Assembly: GCA_946413695.1 (NCBI GenBank)
Contig: CAMKLV010000062.1
Span: 1-21,616, forward strand
From: Firm-04 sp946413695
GTDB lineage: Bacteria > Bacillota > Clostridia > Oscillospirales > Ruminococcaceae
Length of the DNA: 21,616 nt
Direction: 5' to 3'
In this document: positions 1 through 5,855 of the stretch, one piece after another
Layout of the letters: every line of letters starts with the position of its first letter
Position numbering within the stretch: the stretch's first letter is position 1
Notes under the pieces: generated by a model
What the model was told of the DNA's origin: nothing
The model's input: only the letters and a program-made list of their open reading frames with translations
Databases searched by the model: none
Position numbers and translations under genes: made by a program

Positions 1-56
1 TAACATACTTTTGCGAAAAATGCAAAAAAACTTTTTGAAAAATTTGCGAAAACCCC

Positions 57-85
57 TTGACAAAACTTTCGGAATGTGCTATAAT
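57..85 (+). promoter_or_regulatory. Promoter of tRNA-Leu/tRNA-Gly
   Basis: A perfect sigma-A promoter: TTGACA at 57-62, a 17-base spacer and TATAAT at 80-85. Transcription should start near position 92, about 27 bases upstream of the mature tRNA-Leu. The sequence around it (ACCCCTT.ACAAA before and TGTGCTATAATA at the -10) is closely shared with the tRNA-Gln promoter at the other end of the window. Confidence 0.9.
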
Positions 86-91
86 AACAAA

Positions 92-110
92 GTCGCAGGG
101 AAACAGCGGC
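92..110 (+). other. Stem-loop at the 5' end of the pre-tRNA-Leu leader
   Basis: GTCGC (92-96) can pair with GCGGC (106-110), allowing one T-G wobble, around the loop AGGGAAACA. It would sit at the very 5' end of the primary transcript. An equivalent hairpin with different stem bases but almost the same loop lies at the predicted 5' end of the tRNA-Gln transcript (21518-21535). The stem is only five pairs and its function is unknown. Confidence 0.45.
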
Positions 111-118
111 AAGGATGT

Positions 119-202
119 GCGGATATGGCGGAATTGGCAGACGCGCATGGTTCAGGTCCATGTGATAGCAATATCATGGAGGTTCAAGTCCTCTTATCCG
201 CA
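119..202 (+). tRNA. tRNA-Leu (anticodon CAG)
   Basis: This is a class II tRNA of 84 bases with a long variable arm. The acceptor arms GCGGATA (119-125) and TATCCGC (195-201) pair fully, followed by discriminator A202. The anticodon stem CATGG/CCATG encloses loop TTCAGGT, giving anticodon CAG. The T-arm contains the expected GGTTCAAGTCC. CCA is not encoded directly after the discriminator; one T intervenes. Confidence 0.96.
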
Positions 203-206
203 TCCA

Positions 207-238
207 AAGCCCTCATACAAACCGTATGAGGGTTTTTC
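207..238 (+). terminator. Intrinsic terminator-like hairpin between tRNA-Leu and tRNA-Gly
   Basis: CCCTCATA (210-217) pairs perfectly with TATGAGGG (225-232) around a 7-base loop, followed by a run of five T. It looks like a rho-independent terminator, yet tRNA-Gly begins only a few bases downstream with no visible promoter of its own. It may therefore terminate only partly, or act as a processing or attenuation structure. Confidence 0.75.
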
Positions 239-242
239 GTTT

Positions 243-313
243 GCAGGTGTAGTTTAATGGTAAAACATCAGCTTCCCAAGCTGAGGTCGGGGGTTCGATT
301 CCCCTCACCTGCT
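243..313 (+). tRNA. tRNA-Gly (anticodon CCC)
   Basis: Acceptor arms GCAGGTG (243-249) and CACCTGC (306-312) pair fully, with discriminator T313. The anticodon stem TCAGC/GCTGA encloses loop TTCCCAA, giving anticodon CCC. The T-arm sequence GGGGGTTCGATTCCCCT is canonical. CCA is not encoded. Expression probably depends on read-through of the hairpin at 207-238. Confidence 0.96.
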
Positions 314-320
314 TATATCA

Positions 321-366
321 AAACGGCGTATCTGCGTGCTTTTCACGGCGGATACGCCGTTTTTTG
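321..366 (+). terminator. Intrinsic terminator of the tRNA operon
   Basis: ACGGCGTATC (323-332) pairs perfectly with GATACGCCGT (351-360), followed by an uninterrupted T run. A strong rho-independent terminator closing the tRNA-Leu/tRNA-Gly unit. The A-rich left flank would let it work on the other strand too. Confidence 0.9.
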
Positions 367-681
367 TGCTGTATTTTTCTCGCGTGTCATATTCGTGTCA
401 TCCCTAAAAATCCGGAATCCGCAGTCATGCTGATACCGAATACCGGCGATCTGCAACTCGTGAAAAAAGCAGCAACCGGCGCTGAAAAAACGCATTCGAC
501 ATTTTTCGCGTCTTTCGATCTCGTTCCGGCGGCTGCATATTTCGCAACCTGCGCGGCATAGTTCCATGAAATTGACGTATCTGCGTCAGTTTTGTGCCGT
601 AACGCTGCTGTTTCATCCAAAGCGCTGATAATCCGGCGTAACGCAAAACCCGCTGATTTTGTCGAATCATGCCGATTTGAC
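367..681. other. Stretch of about 315 bases with no supported gene
   Basis: Open frames of 65-81 codons exist on both strands, but they overlap one another, lack good ribosome binding sites and have no recognisable composition or motif. I see no tRNA, repeat array or clear RNA structure. A short direct repeat (CGTAACGC near 598 and 640) is probably chance. Confidence 0.5.
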
Positions 682-710
682 TTGACTTTTTCCTGATTCT
701 GCGTTATGAT
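682..710 (+). promoter_or_regulatory. Promoter of the Spo0A-C-like gene
   Basis: TTGACT (682-687), a 17-base spacer and TATGAT (705-710) form a good sigma-A promoter 33 bases before the GTG start. The transcript leader is short, with a strong AAAGGAG ribosome binding site at about 727-733. Confidence 0.8.
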
Positions 711-742
711 AGATATAGTATCAAGGAAAGGAGACGTTTGCA

Positions 743-1045
743 GTGCAAAGAAAACTTGAACAGTGGATTCGACAAATTCTCGTCGGGAGCGACATCCCCG
801 AACGCGATCTTGACCTCATGCAGACGATCATCCTTTATATGGCAGAGCATCCGGACTGTGCACTCAATGAAGCATGCAGAATCTATGCGGAGCAGCACCA
901 GACCTCCGCACAGACCGTTTACCGGACATTCAAACAGGCTGTTCTGAGCGGCTGGGAAAACGCTGTGACGCCGTCATCGCTGCTGTATTCGCGGCGCATG
1001 TCACCCGAGGAGTTTGCGCAGGCAATCCTCTCCCGCCTGCAGTAA
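743..1045 (+). CDS. Standalone protein resembling the Spo0A C-terminal DNA-binding domain
   Basis: A 100-residue protein. The GTG start lies 9 bases after GGAG. Residues 45-75 (AEQHQTSAQTVYRTFKQAV..GW) resemble the recognition-helix region of Spo0A, whose pattern is [24 protein letters not shown]. The C-terminal MSPEEFAQAILSRLQ resembles the Spo0A PTNSEFIAMVADKLRL end. There is no receiver domain, so if it binds DNA it is not controlled by the Spo0 phosphorelay in the usual way. The resemblance was judged by eye and is moderate; another small helical DNA-binding protein is possible. The gene is monocistronic, with its own promoter and terminator. Family membership is inference; a role in sporulation or stationary phase would follow only if the match is real. 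Confidence 0.65.
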   Translation: MQRKLEQWIRQILVGSDIPERDLDLMQTIILYMAEHPDCALNEACRIYAEQHQTSAQTVYRTFKQAVLSGWENAVTPSSLLYSRRMSPEEFAQAILSRLQ

Positions 1046-1067
1046 AACATGGTTTCACAAGTCAAAG

Positions 1068-1106
1068 AACCGCATACCTGTCCGCGGACAGATATGCGGT
1101 TTTGTT
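1068..1106. terminator. Bidirectional terminator between convergent genes
   Basis: AACCGCATA (1068-1076) pairs with TATGCGGTT (1093-1101), and an inner stem CTGTCC/GGACAG stacks within it. A T-rich tail follows on the plus strand and an A-rich flank precedes it. It can end both the upstream plus-strand gene and the minus-strand zinc operon, which stops at 1107. Confidence 0.8.
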
Positions 1107-1937
1107 TTATGCTTTTTTCCGGCGCAAAGCGGAAAAAAGTGACGCAGCCGCAAACACAAACAGATTCATAATAATCACGCTTGCACCGACTGCCGTGTCG
1201 ATCCAGAGCGACAGGAACAATCCGAGCAGAAAGCACCCGACCGAGATCACAACCGCCGTCAGGACAACGCCGCGGAAGTGCTTGTTGATGCGCATTGCCG
1301 TGACTGCGGGAAAAATCATCAGACTCGAGATCAGCAGCGCACCCATCAGCATCATGCCGAGCACAACTGTCACCGCCGTCAGCACGGCAATCAGCAGATT
1401 GTAAAAGCGGACATTCAGTCCGGTTGCGCGTGCGAAGTTCTCGTCAAAGGTCACGGCGAAGATTTTATCATAGAACAGCAGATAGACCAGCAGCACGCAG
1501 ATGCTCAGGATTACACTGAAAATGACATCACCGCGGGACATTGCAAGGATGCTGCCGAACATATAGTGGCTGACATCCGTCATCAGATTCGCTTTGGATG
1601 ACGCAAGAATACCGAGCGCCAGTGCTGAGGTCGAAAACAGCGCGATTGCCGTATCACCGCCGATGCGGCTGTTCTCAGAGAGCCGCAGCAGAATATATGC
1701 GGCGATAATGACAACCGGAATCGTGACCTGCATCGGTGCCCAGCCCATCGCCACTGCGATACAGAGCGTGCCGTATCCGACATGCGAAAGCCCGTCGCCG
1801 ATCATGGAGCAGCGCTTGAGCACAAGGCTCACACCGAGCAGACTTGCACAAAGGCTGACCGACACGCCTGCAATCAGGGCAGGCAGCAGAATCTGCGAGA
1901 CAAATTCAGGCGTCAGAATCAAAGAGAGATCAGTCAT
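1107..1937 (-). CDS. znuB: Zinc (metal) ABC transporter permease ZnuB-type
   Basis: A 276-residue integral membrane protein of the ABC-3 family, which forms the channel for Zn2+ (or Mn2+) import. The chain is almost wholly hydrophobic, consistent with 7-9 transmembrane helices. It carries the family segment SLVLKRCSMIGDGLSHVGYGT near residue 40 and the C-terminal half GMMLMGALLISSLMIFPAVTA. The start chosen is the ATG at 1937, preceded by GGAGGAGG and overlapping the end of the ATPase gene by 8 bases; the frame stays open further upstream but that part is the ATPase gene in another frame. It is last in the operon. The metal is inferred from the Zur-like gene and the His-rich binding protein; permeases alone do not separate zinc from manganese. 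Confidence 0.9.
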   Translation of the reverse strand: MTDLSLILTPEFVSQILLPALIAGVSVSLCASLLGVSLVLKRCSMIGDGLSHVGYGTLCIAVAMGWAPMQVTIPVVIIAAYILLRLSENSRIGGDTAIALFSTSALALGILASSKANLMTDVSHYMFGSILAMSRGDVIFSVILSICVLLVYLLFYDKIFAVTFDENFARATGLNVRFYNLLIAVLTAVTVVLGMMLMGALLISSLMIFPAVTAMRINKHFRGVVLTAVVISVGCFLLGLFLSLWIDTAVGASVIIMNLFVFAAASLFSALRRKKA

Positions 1938-2697
1938 CAGGCTGCACCTCCTCCGCCGCATGATGATGTGCACAGTTTGAACAGTGCTCCGGCGGCGCAT
2001 TTTCACCGAGAAAGCGTCTGCCGACTTCACTCGCTTCATAATCCGCACAGCTGCCGAAGAAGCTCTCGTTCTTGCCGATATGCAGAATCTTCTGTGCATG
2101 GCGCACGGCACATTCGACATCATGCGTGACCATGATAATTGTGATGCCGTGGTCATCGTGGATATGCTTCAGAATCGCATAAAGCTCTGTCGCGACCAGC
2201 GGATCAAGACCTGTCAGCGGTTCATCGAGCAGCAGGAGCTTTTTTGTCGCACAGAGCGCCCGTGCAAGCAGAACACGCTGCTGCTGTCCGCCGGAAAGCT
2301 CGCGGTAGCTGCGGTCGGCAAGCTGCGTGATGTTCAGACATTCCATCTGCTCGGCGGCGCGTGCCTTTTCCGCCTTTGAATAAAACGGGTGGATCGCCCT
2401 GCCGTTCAGGCAGCCGGAAAGCACCACCTCCCGCACCGATGCCGGAAACATCCGCTGAATCTGGCTCTGCTGCGGCAGATAGCCGATCTCATTGCGCTTT
2501 AAGCCGTCCCCGAATTTCAATGTGCCGCCGTCCGCCTGCTTGAGTCCGAGCAGGCATTTCATCAGTGTGCTTTTGCCGGAGCCGTTCTCGCCGACGATAC
2601 AGAGATAATCGCCTTTTTCGACGGTAAAGCTCAGATGCTCCTGCACTGTCAGCGCCTCATACCGCAGCGTGAGGTCCTCACAGGTGATGTAAGCCAT
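1930..2697 (-). CDS. znuC: Zinc ABC transporter ATP-binding protein ZnuC-type
   Basis: A 255-residue ABC ATPase that energises metal uptake on the cytoplasmic face. All nucleotide-binding motifs are visible: Walker A GENGSGKST (36-44), Q-loop glutamine at 76, signature LSGGQ (134-138), Walker B LLLLDEP (154-160) and switch histidine in MVTHD (192). The start lies one base after the stop of the ZnuA gene (TGATATG), indicating translational coupling. The C-terminus carries a tail with a C-x-x-C-A-H-H-H cluster (239-246), which could bind a metal ion; that is inference. Length is normal for the family. Confidence 0.93.
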   Translation of the reverse strand: MAYITCEDLTLRYEALTVQEHLSFTVEKGDYLCIVGENGSGKSTLMKCLLGLKQADGGTLKFGDGLKRNEIGYLPQQSQIQRMFPASVREVVLSGCLNGRAIHPFYSKAEKARAAEQMECLNITQLADRSYRELSGGQQQRVLLARALCATKKLLLLDEPLTGLDPLVATELYAILKHIHDDHGITIIMVTHDVECAVRHAQKILHIGKNESFFGSCADYEASEVGRRFLGENAPPEHCSNCAHHHAAEEVQPDD

Positions 2698-2698
2698 A

Positions 2699-3694
2699 TC
2701 AGTTCAGAGCCTCCTCGATCGCATCCAGATTTTCGGTCATCAGCTGCTGATAATGCATCCCGACATCGTAATCCATGCGCGAGACATTGTTGCAGGACTG
2801 CAGCATGACAGCCTGTGCGCCCGTTGCGCCGGATACGGCATTCGCAATCTTCTGGGATGAATTCTCGAGATAGAACACGGTCTTGATGTTCTCATCCTTG
2901 ACCTTTGAGATCAGGAAGGAAAGCGTTGCCGGCGATGCATCCGTGTCGCTGCTGCATCCGGCGAAGGCTGCGTAGTAGTTCCAGCCGTAAGCTTCGGTCA
3001 GATAGCGGAACGGGAATCTGTCCGCGAAAATCAGCGTATCCCGCTTTGCGTTATCATGGATTTCACGCGCACGCTGATCGAGTTTCAGCAGCGAATTGTG
3101 CACCGATTCATAGGAAGCATCGCAGTGCTCTTTTTCCTTCGGCGCAATCTCATTAAGACTTTCCTGCATCGCAGTCAGCATTTTATCCGCATTGAGCGGC
3201 GCTGTCCAGATATGCTCGTCAATCTCATCTGCATGCTCATCCTCGTGCGCATGCGCGTCTTCATGCTCATCTTCATGCTCATGCGCATGCTCCTCCGGCT
3301 CCATGCCCTCGACGGTCTCCTCATTGAGCAGGTCAACGCAGTCAAACATGCGCAGATTCTTCTTTTTCGTGCGGCTTGTCTCGATGAGCTTTTCCGCCCA
3401 CGTCTCGGATGTGCCGCCGATATAAATGAACAGATCGCAGCTTTGGATCGCCGCAGCATCGGAAGGCGTCGGCTCATAGGAATGGCTCTCGCCGCCGGGT
3501 GTCAGCAGCAGCTTGACCTCGACAGGCTTCTCATAATGCGCCGTGAGCTGCTTTGCAAAATCATAGGTTGTGTAAACGGTTGTGACAATGGTCAATGCAT
3601 CCGATTTGCTGCCGCCGCAGCCGGAGAGCATCCCGCCGCAGAGTGTCACCGCAGCGGCAAGCGTCAGAATTTTAAGCGTTTTCAGGTGTTTCAT
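2699..3694 (-). CDS. znuA: Zinc ABC transporter substrate-binding lipoprotein ZnuA-type
   Basis: A 331-residue cluster A-I solute-binding protein. A signal peptide ends at lipobox LSGC with Cys26, so it is anchored on the outer face of the membrane. The metal site appears to use His71 (GGESHSYEPTPSD) and His161 (DEHIWTAP). Residues 135-161 form a loop very rich in His, Glu and Asp, typical of zinc rather than manganese binders. The region where family members usually carry a third ligand (HxAFxY) reads FADRFPFRY, with Asp/Arg in place of His. The start at 3694 follows AGAAGGGAA and gives a proper signal peptide; the open frame extends further but would bury the signal. It overlaps the regulator gene by 23 bases. 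Confidence 0.93.
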   Translation of the reverse strand: MKHLKTLKILTLAAAVTLCGGMLSGCGGSKSDALTIVTTVYTTYDFAKQLTAHYEKPVEVKLLLTPGGESHSYEPTPSDAAAIQSCDLFIYIGGTSETWAEKLIETSRTKKKNLRMFDCVDLLNEETVEGMEPEEHAHEHEDEHEDAHAHEDEHADEIDEHIWTAPLNADKMLTAMQESLNEIAPKEKEHCDASYESVHNSLLKLDQRAREIHDNAKRDTLIFADRFPFRYLTEAYGWNYYAAFAGCSSDTDASPATLSFLISKVKDENIKTVFYLENSSQKIANAVSGATGAQAVMLQSCNNVSRMDYDVGMHYQQLMTENLDAIEEALN

Positions 3695-4139
3695 TCGTGT
3701 TCCCTTCTTTGGTTTGAGATGCGGCACTGCATGCACCGCAGATACCGTAAAATACAGTGCGCGCCGGGTCAATGATAAAATCATGCTCTGCCGCAACATG
3801 ATGCGCGATCTCATGCAAATGATCGCAGTTCAGATGTACAAGCGTTCCGCAGACCGTGCACTTCAGATGAAAGTGATTGCGGCAGGTTCCGGCTTTCGCC
3901 TCCGTCCCGGCATACTGCCAGCAGGCACTTCCGCGGTCATCGAGGGCATAGCGCCGGACAAGCCCCTGTGCTTCGAGCTTTTCGAGCTGCCGGTAGACTG
4001 TCGCTGAGCCGATCGTTGCGCCGCTTGTATTCAGCGCGATCAGCAGCTCTGCCGCCGTGATATGTTCTGCGCTGTGTGCCTCCAGATATTGCAGCACCTG
4101 CGCCTTCTGCTTTGTCTGATATCCGCCTCCGCGCGGCAT
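3672..4139 (-). CDS. zur: Fur-family metalloregulator, probably Zur
   Basis: A 155-residue Fur superfamily repressor. The N-terminal winged helix (about 8-80) includes GSATVYRQLEKLEAQGLV. The dimerisation domain carries NHFHLKCTVCG (His89, His91, Cys94, Cys97) and GICGACS (Cys134, Cys137), the four-cysteine structural zinc site. As first gene of the zinc-uptake operon it is most likely the zinc-responsive repressor; Fur or PerR cannot be ruled out from motifs alone. The start at 4139 follows GGAGGTG at good spacing. A Fur-type box at 4163-4177 between promoter and start suggests autoregulation. It overlaps the binding-protein gene by 23 bases. Confidence 0.88.
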   Translation of the reverse strand: MPRGGGYQTKQKAQVLQYLEAHSAEHITAAELLIALNTSGATIGSATVYRQLEKLEAQGLVRRYALDDRGSACWQYAGTEAKAGTCRNHFHLKCTVCGTLVHLNCDHLHEIAHHVAAEHDFIIDPARTVFYGICGACSAASQTKEGNTNETPENA

Positions 4140-4162
4140 ATCTGTCACCTCCAAAATGAAAA

Positions 4163-4177
4163 TGATAACCTTTATCA
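4163..4177. promoter_or_regulatory. Fur/Zur-type operator of the zinc operon
   Basis: TGATAACCTTTATCA is a 7-1-7 inverted repeat that differs from the classical Bacillus Fur/Zur-family pattern TGATAATnATTATCA at only one base in each arm. It lies just downstream of the predicted transcription start of the regulator-znuACB operon, where a bound repressor would block transcription. Confidence 0.75.
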
Positions 4178-4188
4178 GATTCGTGACC

Positions 4189-4217
4189 ATTATAACATAT
4201 AATACGTTTTTTGTCAA
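4189..4217 (-). promoter_or_regulatory. Promoter of the zur-znuACB operon
   Basis: On the minus strand TTGACA (4217-4212), a 17-base spacer and TATAAT (4194-4189) form a perfect consensus sigma-A promoter. Such strength fits a gene set held down by a repressor. The predicted start is near 4182, directly beside the Fur-type box. Confidence 0.9.
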
Positions 4218-4303
4218 TGGGGCAAAAAGCACGAAAAAACGGAATAATACGTCCGGTCCTTTGCGGCAGCAGATTCCGGACTTTGTGAATGATTCAAAAA
4301 ATC

Positions 4304-4332
4304 AAGACAAAACCGGAAATCTGTGTTATAAT
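4304..4332 (+). promoter_or_regulatory. Promoter of the AraC-GGDEF regulator
   Basis: A consensus -10 TATAAT (4327-4332) sits 17 bases after a weak -35, AAGACA (4304-4309). A poor -35 with a perfect -10 is compatible with activator dependence, but no operator is obvious. Confidence 0.6.
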
Positions 4333-4370
4333 AGAATCACGGTATACCGAATCTGAAAGGAGTGACGCAA

Positions 4371-5168
4371 ATGCAGAATCCCGAACTGCTGGCAGACAGC
4401 CTCTGCTATATCGAATCGCATCTGACCGAACCGCTGCACACAGAGCAGATCGCAGCTGCCTGCGCCTGCTCCAAGTCTACACTCGAAAAGCTGTTTCGCT
4501 ATGTCTACAATCTGCCGGTGCATGACTATATCATCCGCCGGAGAATGACACATGCTGCCGCACTGCTGCAGTCCCGTCCGGATATGACCGTTCTGGATAT
4601 CGCACTGGAATGCGGCTACAGCTCAAATGAAGCGTTCACGCGCACATTCCGGAGCATCTGGCACAGGAACCCCTCCCAGATGCGGAAGGCTCCGAGTCCT
4701 GCGCTCTATCCGCGCCTGACGCTCCCGCCCGCTGAAGGAGATGACTACATCATGACAAGGAAACCGTTTGATATCACACAGCTTTATGATCTGTTCCGCT
4801 CGCGCGAGGACTGCTGGTTTATCTGCTGCGACATCTGCAATCTCATCCCGATCAATGAGATCAGCAATCTCGCAGGTGATCTCGCGATTGTCACTGCCCT
4901 CGAACGCATGCAGAATGCCGCCGGTGAAGATGACATTGTATTCCGCATCGGCGGAGATGAATTCTGCATGCTGACTTCGTCCGCCGAAGAAGATTATGCA
5001 GACGCCGTCATGCAGAAAATCGAATCGCAGAACGGCAAGCCGTTTTGCTGGGAGGGCAGAGAGATTCCCCTCTCACTCTACATCACAAAGACCAAAGTTC
5101 CGCTGCACACGCCGCGCTACGATGACCTGTTCACCGATCTGCATAACGCAATCCGCGATGCCAGATGA
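4371..5168 (+). CDS. AraC-type helix-turn-helix regulator fused to a compact GGDEF domain
   Basis: A 265-residue soluble protein. Residues 5-107 are a complete AraC/XylS DNA-binding domain with both helix-turn-helices (EQIAAACACSKSTLEKLFR; DIALECGYSSNEAFTRTFR). After a Pro-rich linker, residues 148-263 read as a diguanylate-cyclase-like domain: CCDICNLIPINEISNLAGD matches the DxDxFKxIND..GD region, followed by FRIGGDEFCML with an intact GGDEF at 194-198. Asp154, Asn162 and Asp170 occupy expected metal/GTP positions; the second Asp and the GH pair are replaced, and there is no RxxD inhibitory site. The domain is somewhat short (about 115 residues rather than about 160). AraC domains usually sit at the C-terminus, so the order is unusual. 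The ATG at 4371 is 8 bases after AAAGGAG; a GTG at 4362 overlaps that site. Whether it makes, binds or ignores c-di-GMP cannot be read from sequence. Confidence 0.85.
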   Translation: MQNPELLADSLCYIESHLTEPLHTEQIAAACACSKSTLEKLFRYVYNLPVHDYIIRRRMTHAAALLQSRPDMTVLDIALECGYSSNEAFTRTFRSIWHRNPSQMRKAPSPALYPRLTLPPAEGDDYIMTRKPFDITQLYDLFRSREDCWFICCDICNLIPINEISNLAGDLAIVTALERMQNAAGEDDIVFRIGGDEFCMLTSSAEEDYADAVMQKIESQNGKPFCWEGREIPLSLYITKTKVPLHTPRYDDLFTDLHNAIRDAR

Positions 5169-5176
5169 TCCTTTCA

Positions 5177-5212
5177 CAGCAGAATCCGCCGCCGGATTCT
5201 GCGGTGTTTTTG
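5177..5212 (+). terminator. Terminator after the AraC-GGDEF gene
   Basis: GCAGAATCCG (5179-5188) pairs perfectly with CGGATTCTGC (5193-5202) around a 4-base loop, followed closely by a T-rich tract. Confidence 0.85.
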
Positions 5213-5261
5213 TTGTATTTCCGCAGATTTTGCAGAATTTGTAACATTTCTGTGGCAGCAC

Positions 5262-5290
5262 TTGCAAAATCCGGCTTTTTGCAGTATAAT
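5262..5290 (+). promoter_or_regulatory. Promoter of the GNAT gene
   Basis: TTGCAA (5262-5267), a 17-base spacer and TATAAT (5285-5290) lie about 55 bases upstream of the GTG start. Confidence 0.75.
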
Positions 5291-5345
5291 AATAGCAAAG
5301 TCCGTTTCCGGCATTTTACTGCGCGATCAAAGGAGCTGACAAACT

Positions 5346-5801
5346 GTGACCATTGAATACCGAAAAGCCGAAGCAGAAGATGCTCAAATGCTGATAAATA
5401 TTTACAATGCTGCATTTTACAGCGATTACAAGAGATTTGGCGCATGCCCCGGATACGGCAAAACGCTCGGAATGATGGAAGCATCAATCAGAGAGCATCC
5501 GAAATATATCATTCTGTGTGACAGGAAACCGGTTGGATGTGTTTCCTGTAAAATGCTGGAAACAAGCGTATATGAGATCACCTGCCTGTGTATCGTTCCG
5601 GAATATCAGGGCAAAAGCCTGGGTACACAAGCGGTCCGGTTTGTAAAGGCTCTTTATGCGGATTGGTTGAAGATCACGTTGGTCACGCCTGTGGAAAAGA
5701 AAGAAAATGTGAAGTTCTACACTGAAAAATGCGGGTTTCGTATCGTATCCGCTGAAACTGACGGCAATGTTGAACTTGCCCGATTCGTTGCAGAAAGATA
5801 A
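5346..5801 (+). CDS. GNAT-family N-acetyltransferase
   Basis: A 151-residue GCN5-related acetyltransferase, expected to move an acetyl group from acetyl-CoA to an amine; the acceptor is unknown. The acetyl-CoA-binding segment is ITCLCIVPEYQGKSLGTQAVRFV (about 77-99), holding the Q-G-x-x-G/L-type loop, and the C-terminal FYTEKCGF is the usual motif of the last strand-helix. The start is a GTG 10 bases after AAAGGAG. Codon third positions look more A/T-rich than in flanking genes, a weak hint of a different origin. It has its own promoter. A hairpin with a bulge (TTGCA..GATAA pairing with TTATC.TGCAA, about 5788-5822) spans its stop codon but lacks a T tail. Confidence 0.88.
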   Translation: MTIEYRKAEAEDAQMLINIYNAAFYSDYKRFGACPGYGKTLGMMEASIREHPKYIILCDRKPVGCVSCKMLETSVYEITCLCIVPEYQGKSLGTQAVRFVKALYADWLKITLVTPVEKKENVKFYTEKCGFRIVSAETDGNVELARFVAER

Positions 5802-5855
5802 TAATGCTTTTCTTATCTGCAATATTAGAAAGAAAACTGAAAAGGAGGCGCAGAT

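Noticed and set aside
364..670. Overlapping short open frames on both strands after the tRNA genes
   Set aside because: They overlap each other, lack ribosome binding sites and show no conserved features.
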